Shown: one piece after another, positions 26,302 to 35,454 of the stretch
Layout of the letters: each line of letters begins with the position of its first letter
Numbering within the stretch: position 1 is the first letter of the stretch
Assembly (NCBI RefSeq): GCF_013364195.1
Contig: NZ_CP054918.1
Location: forward strand, 5,011,001 to 5,075,000
Direction: 5' to 3'
Source of the DNA: Streptomyces sp. NA04227
GTDB taxonomy: Bacteria; Actinomycetota; Actinomycetes; Streptomycetales; Streptomycetaceae
DNA: 64,000 bases
Translations under genes and position numbers: made by a program
Notes under the pieces: model-generated
Seen by the model: only the letters and a program-made list of their open reading frames with translations
The model's database searches: none
What the model was told of the DNA's origin: nothing

Positions 26302-27528
26302 TCAGTCCCGGGCCTCCGCGAGCAGCTTCTGGATCCGCGAGACACCCTCGACCAGGTCCTCGTCGCCCAGCGCGTAGGACAGACGCAGGTAGCCCGGCGT
26401 ACCGAAGGCCTCGCCCGGCACCACCGCGACCTCGACCTCGTCCAGGATGAGCGCGGCCAGCTCCACCGAGCTCTCGGGGCGCTTGCCGCGGATCTCCTTG
26501 CCGAGCAGACCCTTGACCGAGGGGTACGCGTAGAAGGCGCCCTCCGGCTCGGGGCACACCACGCCGTCGATCGCGCTCAGCATCTCCACGATCTTGCGGC
26601 GGCGCCGGTCGAAGGCCTCACGCATGGTGTCGACCGCGGCCAGGTCGCCGGAGACGGCGGCGAGCGCGGCGGCCTGCGCGACGTTGGAGACGTTGGAGGT
26701 GGCGTGCGACTGGAGGTTGGTCGCCGCCTTGACCACGTCCTTCGGGCCGATGATCCAGCCCACCCGCCAGCCGGTCATCGCGTACGTCTTGGCGACACCG
26801 TTGACCACGATGCACTTGTCGCGCAGCTCGGGCAGCACCGCCGGGAGCGAGGTGAACTTCGCGTCGCCGTAGACCAGGTGCTCGTAGATCTCGTCCGTCA
26901 TCACCCACAGGCCGTGCTCCACGGCCCAGCGCCCGATGGCCTCGACCTCGGCCTCCGGGTACACGGCCCCGGTCGGGTTGGACGGCGAGACGAACAGGAC
27001 GACCTTCGTACGCTCGGTGCGCGCGGCCTCCAGCTGCTCGACGGAGACCCGGTAGCCGGTGGTCTCGTCGGCGGTGACCTCGACCGGCACGCCGCCCGCG
27101 AGCCGGATCGACTCGGGGTAGGTGGTCCAGTACGGGGCGGGCACGATGACCTCGTCGCCCGGGTCGAGGATGGCGGCGAAGGCCTCGTAGATGGCCTGCT
27201 TGCCGCCGTTGGTGACGAGCACCTGCGAGGCGTCGACCTCGTAGCCGGAGTCGCGCAGCGTCTTCGCCGCGATCGCCGCCTTGAGCTCCGGCAGCCCGCC
27301 GGCCGGGGTGTAGCGGTGGTACTTCGGGTTCTTGCACGCCTCGATGGCGGCCTCGACGACATAGTCGGGGGTCGGGAAGTCGGGTTCCCCCGCGCCGAAG
27401 CCGATGACCGGACGACCGGCCGCCTTGAGGGCCTTGGCCTTGGCATCGACGGCGAGGGTGGCGGACTCGGAGATCGCACCGACGCGGGCGGAGACCCTGC
27501 GCTCGGTGGGTGAGGTTGCAGCACTCAT
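26302..27528 (-). CDS. aspC: Class I pyridoxal-phosphate aspartate aminotransferase
   Basis: 408-residue cytoplasmic enzyme that transfers an amino group from aspartate to 2-oxoglutarate, using PLP. Markers: [41 protein letters not shown] (N-P-T-G substrate loop), [11 protein letters not shown], and [17 protein letters not shown] with the PLP-binding Lys. [14 protein letters not shown] near the end holds the substrate-binding Arg region. This is the subgroup usual in actinobacteria and thermophiles (Ib). Start 27528 is preferred to 27537 because GGAAG then lies 10 rather than 1 base upstream. It is divergent from tRNA-Trp, as in other Streptomyces. Confidence 0.95.
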   Translation of the reverse strand: MSAATSPTERRVSARVGAISESATLAVDAKAKALKAAGRPVIGFGAGEPDFPTPDYVVEAAIEACKNPKYHRYTPAGGLPELKAAIAAKTLRDSGYEVDASQVLVTNGGKQAIYEAFAAILDPGDEVIVPAPYWTTYPESIRLAGGVPVEVTADETTGYRVSVEQLEAARTERTKVVLFVSPSNPTGAVYPEAEVEAIGRWAVEHGLWVMTDEIYEHLVYGDAKFTSLPAVLPELRDKCIVVNGVAKTYAMTGWRVGWIIGPKDVVKAATNLQSHATSNVSNVAQAAALAAVSGDLAAVDTMREAFDRRRRKIVEMLSAIDGVVCPEPEGAFYAYPSVKGLLGKEIRGKRPESSVELAALILDEVEVAVVPGEAFGTPGYLRLSYALGDEDLVEGVSRIQKLLAEARD

Positions 27529-27640
27529 GAAGGACATGCTTCCAGACGGTGAACGCCGCCGACACAGGCATTCCGCACAACGAACACCCGTGCGCTCGAG
27601 CGATCAAGGTGCCCGCCCCGTCGCACCGCGGGACTTTCTG

Positions 27641-27670
27641 TTCGACGTGCGCCCGTGAAACACGTACACT
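27641..27670 (+). promoter_or_regulatory. Putative promoter upstream of tRNA-Trp
   Basis: TTCGAC (27641-27646) and TACACT (27665-27670) with an 18-base spacer. It could drive tRNA-Trp and secE-nusG. TAGGTT at 27746-27751 may be a second -10 box nearer the tRNA. Confidence 0.6.
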
Positions 27671-27763
27671 CATGCCTCGTTGGCCTTCAGCCGCCGCTGA
27701 TCCACAAAGAATCCGGAGCGATCCGGACGGCGTGGAATGATGCGGTAGGTTGAGGGAAATCAA

Positions 27764-27836
27764 AGGGTCGTAGCTCAATTGGTAGAGCACTGGTCTCCAA
27801 AACCAGCGGTTGGGGGTTCAAGTCCCTCCGGCCCTG
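27764..27836 (+). tRNA. tRNA-Trp (CCA)
   Basis: Acceptor AGGGTCG pairs with CGGCCCT (one T-G pair). D arm AGCTCAATTGGTAGAGC; anticodon arm CTGGT-CTCCAAA-ACCAG with CCA at 27797-27799; T arm GGGGG-TTCAAGT-CCCTC. Discriminator G. The position just before secE is conserved in the genus. Confidence 0.97.
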
Positions 27837-27936
27837 CTACACACTCCGCGAGGATGTGTGCGCATGTACGTACTGCACCGCCGTGCGGCTCGACCGGGCG
27901 CGGCACGGCCACGACCCGGGAATCAGGTGAGGACGA

Positions 27937-28221
27937 GTGACGGACGCCGTGGGCTCCATCGACAAGCCTGATGCTCAGGACGAGGCTGCCGAGTCCAAGA
28001 AGTCACGCAAGGGCGGCAAGCGCGGCAAGAAGGGCCCGCTGGCGCGGCTCGCACTCTTCTACCGCCAGATCGTCGCGGAACTCCGCAAGGTCGTCTGGCC
28101 GTCCCGGAGCCAGCTGACGACATACACCACCGTGGTGATTGTCTTCGTTGTCATCATGATCGGTCTCGTGACCGTGATTGACTATGGGCTTGACGAGGTC
28201 GCGAAGTACGTCTTCGGCTGA
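27937..28221 (+). CDS. secE: Preprotein translocase subunit SecE
   Basis: 94-residue essential subunit of the SecYEG channel. A charged N terminus rich in Lys (SKKSRKGGKRGKKGPLARLA) is followed by the amphipathic helix with the SecE signature YRQIVAELRKVVWPSRSQL and one transmembrane helix (TVVIVFVVIMIGLVTVIDYG). This is the single-helix form normal for actinobacteria. Start GTG 27937 has GAGG about 5 bases upstream. It is 81 bases before nusG, in the conserved secE-nusG-rplK-rplA order. Confidence 0.96.
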   Translation: MTDAVGSIDKPDAQDEAAESKKSRKGGKRGKKGPLARLALFYRQIVAELRKVVWPSRSQLTTYTTVVIVFVVIMIGLVTVIDYGLDEVAKYVFG

Positions 28222-28302
28222 GCCGCCGAAAGCGAAGGACGCCGTCCCTGGCGTCCCTATTCGCGCGTTCCACCACTCTGTATCCAGGAAGAAGCAGCCA
28301 CA

Positions 28303-29247
28303 GTGTCTGACCCGAACCTGAACGACGCCGCTGAGTCTGTGGGCGAGAGCTTCGAGTCCGCTGAGGACGAGCGGGACATCGTCGAGGCCGCGGACGAGGA
28401 CCAGGCAGAGGCAGCCGACGCCGCCGCGGGCGCACCGGCCGAAGAAGAGGCCGTACACGTCGAGGACGAGGCCACGGCCGAGGTCGAGGCCGCGGAGGAC
28501 GAGACCACCGAGGACGAGAACACCGAGACCGCCGAGGACGACGACGCCGAAGAGGCCGAGTCCGAGGAGGCCGCCGAGGGTGAGTCCGAGGAGACCGACG
28601 AGGAAGAGCCCGCCGAGGAGGCCGAGCCGGTCGACCCGGTCGCGGCCCTGCGTGAGGAACTCCGCACCCTGCCCGGCGAGTGGTACGTGATCCACACCTA
28701 CGCCGGTTACGAGAACCGCGTGAAGACCAACCTGGAGCAGCGCGCCGTCTCGCTGAACGTCGAGGACTTCATCTTCCAGGCCGAGGTGCCGCAGGAAGAG
28801 GTCGCCCAGATCAAGAACGGCGAGCGCAAGACGATCCGTCAGAACAAGCTGCCCGGCTATGTGCTGGTCCGCATGGACCTGACCAACGAGTCCTGGGGCG
28901 TCGTCCGCAACACCCCCGGCGTCACCGGCTTCGTGGGCAACGCCTACGACCCGTACCCGCTGACCCTGGACGAGATCGTCAAGATGCTCGCCCCCGAGGC
29001 CGAGGAGAAGGCGGCCCGCGAGGCGGCCGAGGCCGAGGGCAAGCCGGCGCCGCAGCGCAAGGTCGAGGTCCAGGTCCTGGACTTCGAGGTGGGCGACTCG
29101 GTCACCGTCACCGACGGCCCGTTCGCCACCCTCCAGGCCACGATCAACGAGATCAACGCCGACTCGAAGAAGGTCAAGGGCCTCGTGGAGATCTTCGGCC
29201 GCGAGACCCCGGTCGAGCTGAGCTTCGACCAGATCCAGAAGAACTGA
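28303..29247 (+). CDS. nusG: Transcription termination/antitermination protein NusG
   Basis: 314 residues, GTG start with AGGAAG upstream. The first about 115 residues form a very acidic extension (Glu, Asp and Ala) usual in Streptomyces NusG. Then comes the NGN domain ([47 protein letters not shown]) that binds RNA polymerase beta', and a C-terminal KOW domain ([38 protein letters not shown]) that contacts Rho or S10. It affects elongation, pausing and termination. An internal Glu/Ala-rich linker separates the two domains. Confidence 0.97.
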   Translation: MSDPNLNDAAESVGESFESAEDERDIVEAADEDQAEAADAAAGAPAEEEAVHVEDEATAEVEAAEDETTEDENTETAEDDDAEEAESEEAAEGESEETDEEEPAEEAEPVDPVAALREELRTLPGEWYVIHTYAGYENRVKTNLEQRAVSLNVEDFIFQAEVPQEEVAQIKNGERKTIRQNKLPGYVLVRMDLTNESWGVVRNTPGVTGFVGNAYDPYPLTLDEIVKMLAPEAEEKAAREAAEAEGKPAPQRKVEVQVLDFEVGDSVTVTDGPFATLQATINEINADSKKVKGLVEIFGRETPVELSFDQIQKN

Positions 29248-29276
29248 CCCCTCAGGTCCGGTTCGCAGACACCGCC

Positions 29277-29322
29277 CGCCGGGCCCGGTCTCCTCGTCTC
29301 GTACGAGGGGCCGGGCCCGGCG
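29277..29322 (+). terminator. Terminator of secE-nusG
   Basis: Perfect 12-base arms CGCCGGGCCCGG (29277-29288) and CCGGGCCCGGCG (29311-29322) with further CCTCG/CGAGG pairing inside. Thirty bases after the nusG stop. From here to 29567 I see no gene. Confidence 0.85.
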
Positions 29323-29567
29323 GCGTTCGTACGGGGGCGTGCGCGCTGTTCGTACGGGGCTGTGCGCACGGGCGTGTGCGCGGGGGAGCGCACGGCCGCG
29401 CGTGGAGCGGGAACGGTGGTTCGGTGGGCGACTCGATCGGGTGATGTGTGAGGTGCGGCACAACCATCGAGGGGGGACGCGGGTCTGACTTGGTGACCGA
29501 ATCGCGTTAACAGTTTCCTTTGCGGTGATGTGTATCGACCTGCCCTGAATTAAGGGGAGTTGATCGT

Positions 29568-29592
29568 GTCGCCACGTGAGGTCGCCACGTGA
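29568..29592 (+). repeat. 13-bp tandem repeat containing CACGTG
   Basis: GTCGCCACGTGAG at 29568-29580 is repeated as GTCGCCACGTGA at 29581-29592. Each unit holds a CACGTG palindrome. It lies 37 bases before the start of a secreted-protein gene and could be a regulatory site; nothing more can be said. Confidence 0.6.
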
Positions 29593-29628
29593 TTCGGGCC
29601 GACATTCGCCGAGCTAGGGGGACATCCC

Positions 29629-30156
29629 ATGCGTGCTCGCACCACCGTCATCTCCGCGATCGCCTGTACCGCGGCCCTTCTCGTACCGGCCTCCTCGGCC
29701 TTCGCGGGCACCGGACCTTCGCCCTCGCCCGACAAGCAGCGGCAGTCCAGGTCCACCGCGCCGTCCGCGGCCGGCAACCCGCTCAGCGCCCGGGCCCAGG
29801 CGGCCGGGGTCTGCGCGGACGCCCGGCAGATCGGCACCACCGCGTACATCGACAAGGGCGGTCAACACGTCGCCTCCGTCAAGCAGTTCTACTCGTCCGA
29901 CTGCAACCGCAACTACAGCTACGTCTGGGTCTGGCAGGCCTACCGGGACAAGGTCAAGGACTACGACGTCAGTACGGCCGTCTACAGCTACAGCGACGAC
30001 CTGCGGCACGGGGAGCGGTCCTGGGTGAACACCAACGTCGCCGAGTTCTGGTCCGACCCCGCCGCGACCGCCAGCCACTGCACGGCGGGCGTCGGCACCC
30101 TGCGCGCCCCCGGTGAGCCGCTGCCGGGCCAGGCGGCGTCCAGCAAGGTCTGCTGA
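29629..30156 (+). CDS. Secreted protein of unknown function
   Basis: 175 residues. A classical signal peptide (MRARTTVISAIACTAALLVP, then ASSAFA-G) is cleaved near residue 26-27. The mature part begins with a Ser/Pro-rich linker and has four Cys residues (VCADARQ, SSDCNRN, SHCTAG and the terminal Cys) that could form two disulfides. The stretch GTTAYIDKGGQHVASVKQFY followed by SSDCNRNYSYVWVW weakly recalls the DUF2690 pattern (G-x-x-V-x-L-x-Y-S-x-x-C-x-x-x-W), but this is a guess. A terminator with a T-run follows. It sits alone between nusG and rplK. Confidence 0.75.
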   Translation: MRARTTVISAIACTAALLVPASSAFAGTGPSPSPDKQRQSRSTAPSAAGNPLSARAQAAGVCADARQIGTTAYIDKGGQHVASVKQFYSSDCNRNYSYVWVWQAYRDKVKDYDVSTAVYSYSDDLRHGERSWVNTNVAEFWSDPAATASHCTAGVGTLRAPGEPLPGQAASSKVC

Positions 30157-30196
30157 CCAGCGCGAACACCTGTCGATCGGCAGCGCGAACAGCGCG

Positions 30197-30237
30197 GGCC
30201 GGGCGGTCCTCAGGGGCCGTCCGGCCTGCTCGTTTTT
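30197..30237 (+). terminator. Terminator with T-run before rplK
   Basis: GGCCGGGCGGTCC (30197-30209) and GGGGCCGTCCGGCC (30213-30226) form an imperfect hairpin followed by TGCTCGTTTTT. It ends the transcript of the secreted-protein gene. Confidence 0.75.
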
Positions 30238-30263
30238 GGCCCAGCGTCGCGAACCGTTATCGT
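30236..30263 (+). promoter_or_regulatory. Putative rplK-rplA promoter
   Basis: TTGGCC (30236-30241) and TATCGT (30258-30263), spacer 16 bases. The following leader of about 65 bases should hold the L1 autoregulatory site known for L11 operons, but I could not delimit it. Confidence 0.5.
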
Positions 30264-30334
30264 TGTGCGGTATGCCTCCATCCGGATGACCGGATGCGGG
30301 CAGTCTCACTCTCACTAGGACCCGGAGAGAGCTA

Positions 30335-30769
30335 ATGCCTCCCAAGAAGAAGAAGGTCACGGGGCTGATCAAGCTCCAGATCCAGGCCGGTGCCGCGAAC
30401 CCGGCTCCGCCGGTCGGCCCCGCGCTGGGTCAGCACGGCGTCAACATCATGGAGTTCTGCAAGGCCTACAACGCCGCGACCGAGTCGCAGCGTGGCTGGG
30501 TCATCCCGGTGGAGATCACGGTCTACGAGGACCGTTCCTTCACCTTCATCACCAAGACCCCGCCGGCCGCGAAGATGATCCTCAAGGCCGCGGGCGTGGA
30601 GAAGGGCTCCGGCGAGCCGCACAAGACCAAGGTCGCCAAGATCACCCAGGCGCAGGTCCGCGAGATCGCCACCACCAAGATGCCCGACCTCAACGCCAAC
30701 GACCTCGACGCCGCGTCGAAGATCATCGCCGGTACCGCCCGCTCCATGGGCATCACCGTCGAGGGCTGA
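30335..30769 (+). CDS. rplK: 50S ribosomal protein L11
   Basis: 144 residues. It binds 23S rRNA in the GTPase-associated centre and is the target region of thiopeptides such as thiostrepton. The N-terminal domain begins [20 protein letters not shown] and has the Pro-rich [20 protein letters not shown]. The C-terminal RNA-binding domain ends [23 protein letters not shown] start with GGAGAGAG upstream. First gene of the rplK-rplA pair. Confidence 0.98.
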
Positions 30770-30873
30770 CACACCCCGTACGACCTTGTGGCAGGGCCGA
30801 GCGCGGCCCGGACCACGACTCCCTTTTCCGCCGGTGCGGCGCGGCCGCCCGGTGCACTACCTCAGGAGCAGAA

Positions 30874-31596
30874 GTGAAGCGCAGCAAGAACCTCCGCGCT
30901 GCGGACGCCAAGATCGACCGGGAGAAGCTGTACGCCCCGCTCGAGGCCGTCCGCCTCGCCAAGGAGACCTCCTCGGCCAAGTTCGACGCCACCGTCGAGG
31001 TCGCCTTCCGTCTGGGTGTCGACCCGCGCAAGGCCGACCAGATGGTCCGTGGCACCGTGAACCTCCCGCACGGCACCGGTAAGACCGCCCGGGTCCTGGT
31101 CTTCGCGACCGGTGACCGTGCCGAGGCCGCGCGTGCCGCGGGCGCCGACATCGTCGGCGCCGACGAACTGATCGACGAGGTCTCCAAGGGCCGCCTGGAC
31201 TTCGACGCCGTCGTCGCCACCCCGGACCTCATGGGCAAGGTCGGCCGCCTCGGCCGCGTGCTCGGTCCGCGTGGTCTGATGCCGAACCCGAAGACCGGCA
31301 CGGTGACCCCCGACGTCACCAAGGCCGTGAACGACATCAAGGGCGGCAAGATCGAGTTCCGCGTCGACAAGCACTCGAACCTGCACTTCATCATCGGCAA
31401 GGCGTCCTTCGACGACACCAAGCTGGTGGAGAACTACGGTGCGGCTCTGGAGGAGATCCTCCGTCTGAAGCCGTCCGCCGCCAAGGGCCGCTACATCAAG
31501 AAGGCCGCCCTCAGCACCACCGTGGGCCCGGGCATCCCGCTCGACCCGAACCGCACCCGCAACCTCCTCGTCGAGGAGGACCCGGCCGCCGTCTGA
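30874..31596 (+). CDS. rplA: 50S ribosomal protein L1
   Basis: 240 residues, GTG start with AGGAGC 5-6 bases upstream. L1 forms the mobile stalk at the E site and represses its own operon by binding the leader mRNA. Signature regions: [40 protein letters not shown], and [19 protein letters not shown], followed by [20 protein letters not shown]. Normal length. It is separated from rplK by 104 bases and closed by a strong terminator. Confidence 0.98.
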   Translation: MKRSKNLRAADAKIDREKLYAPLEAVRLAKETSSAKFDATVEVAFRLGVDPRKADQMVRGTVNLPHGTGKTARVLVFATGDRAEAARAAGADIVGADELIDEVSKGRLDFDAVVATPDLMGKVGRLGRVLGPRGLMPNPKTGTVTPDVTKAVNDIKGGKIEFRVDKHSNLHFIIGKASFDDTKLVENYGAALEEILRLKPSAAKGRYIKKAALSTTVGPGIPLDPNRTRNLLVEEDPAAV

Positions 31597-31644
31597 GCCC
31601 TGGCTCAGTTCCGGCAGTCGCTCCCTCAGCGCACGCGCTGTGGG

Positions 31645-31688
31645 ACGGGCCCCGCACTTCGTACTTCCGGTACGAGGGCGGGGCCCGT
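31645..31688 (+). terminator. Terminator of rplK-rplA
   Basis: Arms ACGGGCCCCGC (31645-31655) and GCGGGGCCCGT (31678-31688) are perfect, with TCGTAC/GTACGA pairing inside and TTCCCG after. Bases 31689-31934 carry no gene; TAATGT at 31801 could be a -10 box for the next gene, but no good -35 is visible. Confidence 0.85.
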
Positions 31689-31934
31689 TCCCGTTTCCGG
31701 GGCCGTACGAGAGTTCCGGCCGCGGTGGCGCGAACCCGCCTGTGACCTTTGCGTACCCGAGGCGTGGGGAATCTGTGTGCGGCCCTGGTCAGCGGTCGGG
31801 TAATGTCCCCTCCGAAGTGCTGATTTGAGTTCCTCTTTGCACTTCTTCGGATCATTTCTCTTCGATTGCCCGGATCAGGCAGGTCCCTTGGGGGGAGTCA
31901 CCTGTTTCCGGCCATGTGTTTCAGGGGTGGGGAC

Positions 31935-32822
31935 GTGGCTTCAGCCATGCGTGCGGTACGGAAGAAGGCGGGCGTCGCCGTAGTGGCGGCGGCGCTGGTG
32001 TGCGGGGCGGCGGCGTGTTCGTCGTCCTCCGACAAGGACGGCAAGAGCGACGCCAAGGCCGAGGGCCGCAAGCAGGCGGAGGCCTCGCCCCGCCTGGCGC
32101 CCGCCGCGGCGGTCAAGAAGGCGACGGAGGCCAGCGAGAAGCTGACCTCCTTCCGCTACCGGGCCAAGGGCACCGTGCCCGGCGAGGGCAAGGTCCAGGC
32201 CGAGGCCGCGATGAGCATCGACCCGTTGCGCGTCAGCATGAAGGCGACGACCAGCGAGTCCGGGACGCCCGAGACCGGTGAGTTCCGGCTGATCGACGGC
32301 ACGATGTACATCGGCAACGGCAAGCCCGACCCGGAGCTGGACAACAAGTCCTGGATCAAGATCTCCATGGACGAGAAGGAGCTCACCGAGGGCGAGGACG
32401 GCGTCTCCAACCAGGCCGAGAAGAACCCGGCCGCGGAGACCTCCTTCCTGAACGGCTCCAAGGACCTCAAGCTGGTCGGCACCGAGACGGTGGAAGGCGT
32501 CCGTACCCAGCACTACACGGGGACCGTGACCCTCGACCAGATGCGCGACTCCCTGAAGGGCACGAGCGGCCCGAAGCGCAAGAGCCGCGAGAAGAGCCTC
32601 AAGGAGTACGAGTCCATGGGGATCAAGACCTTCACCATGGACATGTGGGCCGACGAGGAGGACCACACCAAGCAGTTCCGGATGCGGGCCAAGGGCGCCA
32701 AGGGCCCGATGGACCTGACGATCACCTTCCTCGACTACAACAAACCGGTCGAGGTGAAGGCCCCGCCGGTCGCCGACACCTTCGACTTCGCCAAGGAGAT
32801 GGAGGCCATGGGCGCCTCCTGA
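31935..32822 (+). CDS. Lipoprotein, LolA/LppX-like
   Basis: 295 residues from GTG 31935, preceded by GGGGTGGGGA; ATG 31947 is an alternative. The N terminus MRAVRKKAGVAVVAAALVCG-AAAC is a lipoprotein signal with the lipidated Cys before SSSSDKDGK. The mature domain of about 230 residues (KATEASEKLTSFRYRAKGTV, EFRLIDGTMYIGNG, LVGTETVEGVRTQHYTGTV, MDMWADEEDH, APPVADTFDF) resembles LolA/LprG-like half-barrels that bind lipids. It is a paralogue of the next gene; both share the HY-x-GTV, W-x-D-E and P-P-x-x-DT-x-DF blocks. Lipoproteins at this position between L1 and L10 are known in Streptomyces. Confidence 0.85.
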   Translation: MASAMRAVRKKAGVAVVAAALVCGAAACSSSSDKDGKSDAKAEGRKQAEASPRLAPAAAVKKATEASEKLTSFRYRAKGTVPGEGKVQAEAAMSIDPLRVSMKATTSESGTPETGEFRLIDGTMYIGNGKPDPELDNKSWIKISMDEKELTEGEDGVSNQAEKNPAAETSFLNGSKDLKLVGTETVEGVRTQHYTGTVTLDQMRDSLKGTSGPKRKSREKSLKEYESMGIKTFTMDMWADEEDHTKQFRMRAKGAKGPMDLTITFLDYNKPVEVKAPPVADTFDFAKEMEAMGAS

Positions 32823-32831
32823 CCGTGGCCG

Positions 32832-32867
32832 TCGTCCGCCCGCGCCCTTGGTGACGGGCGGACGACA
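32832..32867 (+). terminator. Terminator between the two lipoprotein genes
   Basis: Perfect 12-base arms GTCGTCCGCCCG (32832-32843) and CGGGCGGACGAC (32856-32867). The second lipoprotein gene must therefore have its own promoter; TAGCGT near 32970 is a candidate -10. Confidence 0.8.
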
Positions 32868-33015
32868 GCCCGCACCAGGCGCGCTTTTCGGCCATGGGAT
32901 CCGACGGCTCCGCAACCGCCCGGCGGTGCGGGGCCGTCTGGTTCCCGGGACCGGTCCGAGACCTCATGTACTAGCGTGCAGAGGCTCAGAAATCTGGGAT
33001 TCACAGGGGTGGGAA

Positions 33016-33945
33016 ATGAAGAGCGTGAACGTACGCCGTCTCGGTATATCGGTGGCCGTGGTCGCGGCCCTCACATCGGTCGCCGCCTGCGGTGACTCCG
33101 ACGACAAGAAGGACGACAAGGCGGTCGCGAGCCCGCAGGCCTCCGGCAAGACCGACGGCTCGGACTCCGAGGGCAACAACGCCCCCAACGCCATGACGGC
33201 CCTGCGCTCGGTGGAGGAGTCCACCGACGCCGCGGAGAGCTCCGAGGTCGACGCCTCGATGTCGCTCGGCAACGTCCTGTCGATGACCTCCAAGGGCGAG
33301 CTGTCCTGGGAGGACGGTCCGACGGGCAACATGACCATCACGTACACCGGTGGTCAGATGGCTCAGCAGATGCAGCAGGCGGGCTCCAGCTCGATCGAGG
33401 CCCGGTACCTGCCCGACGAGTACTTCGCGAAGATGGGCGACACCTTCGCCGCGCAGGCCGACGGCAAGCACTGGATCCACTACAGCTACGACGACCTGGA
33501 GGACCTGGTCGGCGGCTCCAGCGGCGCGTACATGAAGGACCAGCTCCAGAACTCCACGCCGAACCAGTCGGTGAAGCTGCTGCTCGCCTCCGGCGACGTG
33601 CGCAAGGTCGGCGAGGAGAAGGTGCGCGGCGAGCAGACCACGCACTACAGCGGCACCGTCGAGGTGGCCGACCTGGCGGCGAAGAACTCCAACCTGAGCG
33701 CCGACCAGCTCGCCGACCTCAAGAAGCAGCTCCAGGCCTCCGGTATCACCACCGAGACCATCGACATCTGGGTCAACGACGAGAACCTGATGGTCAAGAA
33801 GGTCGAGAAGGCCGACACCGCCCAGGGCGCGCTGAACTCCACCGCCTACTACAGCAACTACGGAATCCACGTCACCTCCGAGGCCCCGCCGGCCGACGAC
33901 ACGGTCGACTTCCAGGAGCTCCTGAAGCAGCAGCCGCAGCAGTAA
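33016..33945 (+). CDS. Lipoprotein, LolA/LppX-like (paralogue)
   Basis: 309 residues, ATG 33016 with GGGGTGGG upstream. Signal MKSVNVRRLGISVAVVAALT ends in the lipobox VAAC-GDS. An Asp/Lys/Ser-rich linker of about 35 residues is followed by a domain like that of the preceding gene (KVRGEQTTHYSGTVEV, DIWVNDENLMVKKV, APPADDTVDFQELL). It probably sits on the outer face of the cytoplasmic membrane and binds a hydrophobic ligand, by analogy to LprG-like proteins; this is inference. It ends with its own terminator just before the rplJ promoter. Confidence 0.85.
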   Translation: MKSVNVRRLGISVAVVAALTSVAACGDSDDKKDDKAVASPQASGKTDGSDSEGNNAPNAMTALRSVEESTDAAESSEVDASMSLGNVLSMTSKGELSWEDGPTGNMTITYTGGQMAQQMQQAGSSSIEARYLPDEYFAKMGDTFAAQADGKHWIHYSYDDLEDLVGGSSGAYMKDQLQNSTPNQSVKLLLASGDVRKVGEEKVRGEQTTHYSGTVEVADLAAKNSNLSADQLADLKKQLQASGITTETIDIWVNDENLMVKKVEKADTAQGALNSTAYYSNYGIHVTSEAPPADDTVDFQELLKQQPQQ

Positions 33946-33954
33946 GGGCGGCGG

Positions 33955-33998
33955 GTACGGACCGGTTGCCGCGCCCCGGTGCGGTGACCGGTCCGTAC
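33955..33998 (+). terminator. Terminator upstream of the rplJ promoter
   Basis: Perfect 12-base arms GTACGGACCGGT (33955-33966) and ACCGGTCCGTAC (33987-33998), 9 bases after the lipoprotein stop. Confidence 0.85.
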
Positions 33999-34047
33999 GC
34001 CTTCCCGGCCTGCGGACTTGCGCGTGCGCGGGCTCCCGGGCGCGGAT

Positions 34048-34077
34048 TTGCTTGCACGCGAGCCGTTCCCGTACTCT
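34048..34077 (+). promoter_or_regulatory. Putative rplJ-rplL promoter
   Basis: TTGCTT (34048-34053) and TACTCT (34072-34077) with an 18-base spacer. The start of transcription would be near 34084, leaving a leader of about 240 bases. Confidence 0.65.
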
Positions 34078-34083
34078 TCACCA

Positions 34084-34325
34084 GAAGCCAAAGACCGCTG
34101 GTCGTTTACCGGACTCTCAGCCGAGAGAACGGTGGCCGAAGGATCCGCTGAAATATGCGGGCGACCCGCGTAGGTGACTGTGGAAGCGCTCCCGGCCTCG
34201 ATTCGATGAACGAATCCGGTACCGGTCGAGCTCACGCCCCGTGCACCTGCGCCGGGGCGTTTCGTTTTTCCCAGTCCTCCTTCGGGTCCGCGCGGTCGTA
34301 TTCACCCGGAAGGAGGCCGAGGCTC
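34084..34325 (+). promoter_or_regulatory. L10 leader with attenuator-like terminator
   Basis: A long untranslated leader ahead of rplJ, where the L10-L12 complex is known to bind its own mRNA in many bacteria. It holds a small hairpin (CTCTC/GAGAG at about 34115-34130). Near its end is a hairpin CGCCCC (34235-34240) / GGGGCG (34254-34259) followed by TTTCGTTTTT, a classic intrinsic terminator 57 bases before the rplJ start. This suggests regulated premature termination. Confidence 0.7.
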
Positions 34326-34856
34326 ATGGCGAGGCCCGACAAGGCTGCTGCGGTTGCCGAGCTGACGGACAAGTTCCGTAGCTCCAACGCCGCTGTGCTG
34401 ACCGAGTACACCGGTCTCACCGTGGCGCAGCTCAAGGAGCTGCGCCGTTCGCTCGGTGAGAACGCTACGTACCGCGTGTCGAAGAACACGCTTTCCAAGA
34501 TCGCGGCCAACGAGGCCGGGATCTCCACGCTCGACGACCTGTTCAAGGGCTCGACGGCGATCGCCTTCGTCACCGGTGACCCGGTGGAGTCGGCGAAGAG
34601 TCTCCGTGACTTCGCCAAGGACAACCCTGCCCTGGTCGTCAAGGGTGGCGTCATGGACGGCAAGCCGCTGTCCGCCGACGAGATCAAGAAGCTTGCGGAC
34701 CTCGAGTCCCGCGAGGTTCTGCTCGCCAAGCTGGCGGGCGCCATGAAGGCCAAGCAGTCCTCCGCGGCCGCTGTCTTCCAGGCGCTCCCGTCGAAGTTCG
34801 TCCGCACCGCGGAAGCGCTTCGCGCCAAGAAGGACGAGCAGGGCGGTGCCGAGTAA
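34326..34856 (+). CDS. rplJ: 50S ribosomal protein L10
   Basis: 176 residues. It anchors the L7/L12 dimers to the ribosome and regulates its own operon. The N terminus [20 protein letters not shown] and the segment [20 protein letters not shown] are characteristic; the C-terminal helix that carries L12 dimers is [23 protein letters not shown] 34326 has AAGGAGG about 8 bases upstream. It is the first gene of the rplJ-rplL pair, 116 bases before rplL. Confidence 0.98.
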   Translation: MARPDKAAAVAELTDKFRSSNAAVLTEYTGLTVAQLKELRRSLGENATYRVSKNTLSKIAANEAGISTLDDLFKGSTAIAFVTGDPVESAKSLRDFAKDNPALVVKGGVMDGKPLSADEIKKLADLESREVLLAKLAGAMKAKQSSAAAVFQALPSKFVRTAEALRAKKDEQGGAE

Positions 34857-34972
34857 TTCGGCTCGCACATTGATCGTCGCCCGCTAGGGGCGACGGTCGA
34901 CAGCGGGCCCGACGTACGCCCGCCTCACATGTACATCCGGCACCAGCCGAATTAGTGGAAGGACCGCCCATC

Positions 34973-35356
34973 ATGGCGAAGCTCAGCCAGGAAGACCTGC
35001 TCGCCCAGTTCGAGGACATGACCCTCCTCGAGCTCTCCGGCTTCGTGAAGGCCTTCGAGGAGAAGTTCGACGTCACCGCTGCCGCTCCGGCCGCCGTCGC
35101 CGTCGCGGGCCCGGGTGCCCCGGCCGCCGAGGCCGCTGCCGAGCAGGACGAGTTCGACGTCGTCCTCACCGGCGCCGGCGACAAGAAGATCCAGGTCATC
35201 AAGGTCGTGCGTGAGCTGACCTCGCTGGGTCTGAAGGAGGCCAAGGACCTCGTCGACGGCACCCCGAAGCCGGTCCTCGAGAAGGTCGACAAGGCCGCCG
35301 CGGAGAAGGCCGCCGAGGCCCTCAAGGGCGCCGGCGCCTCCGTCGAGGTCAAGTGA
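34973..35356 (+). CDS. rplL: 50S ribosomal protein L7/L12
   Basis: 127 residues, ATG 34973 with GGAAGGA upstream. L7/L12 recruits translational GTPases. The N-terminal dimerisation helices ([20 protein letters not shown]), an Ala/Pro-rich hinge of about 20 residues, and the C-terminal domain [20 protein letters not shown] then [20 protein letters not shown] are all normal. It is followed by an inverted repeat that may limit readthrough into rpoB. Confidence 0.98.
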   Translation: MAKLSQEDLLAQFEDMTLLELSGFVKAFEEKFDVTAAAPAAVAVAGPGAPAAEAAAEQDEFDVVLTGAGDKKIQVIKVVRELTSLGLKEAKDLVDGTPKPVLEKVDKAAAEKAAEALKGAGASVEVK

Positions 35357-35422
35357 CCTCACGAGTCCCCGTGACTCTTTCGTCCCGCCGCCGGGGCTCC
35401 CGGCTGTAACGGCAGGACCGCC

Positions 35423-35454
35423 AAGGGCGATCACCCATCAGGGTGGTCGCCCTT
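35423..35454 (+). terminator. rplL-rpoB attenuating hairpin
   Basis: AAGGGCGATCACCC (35423-35436) pairs with GGGTGGTCGCCCTT (35441-35454) apart from one mismatch; loop 4 bases. Its place after rplL matches the partial terminators known between rplL and rpoB. Bases 35455-35780 hold no gene; a weak promoter-like pair TTGCGT/TAGGGT occurs at 35487-35514. Confidence 0.75.
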
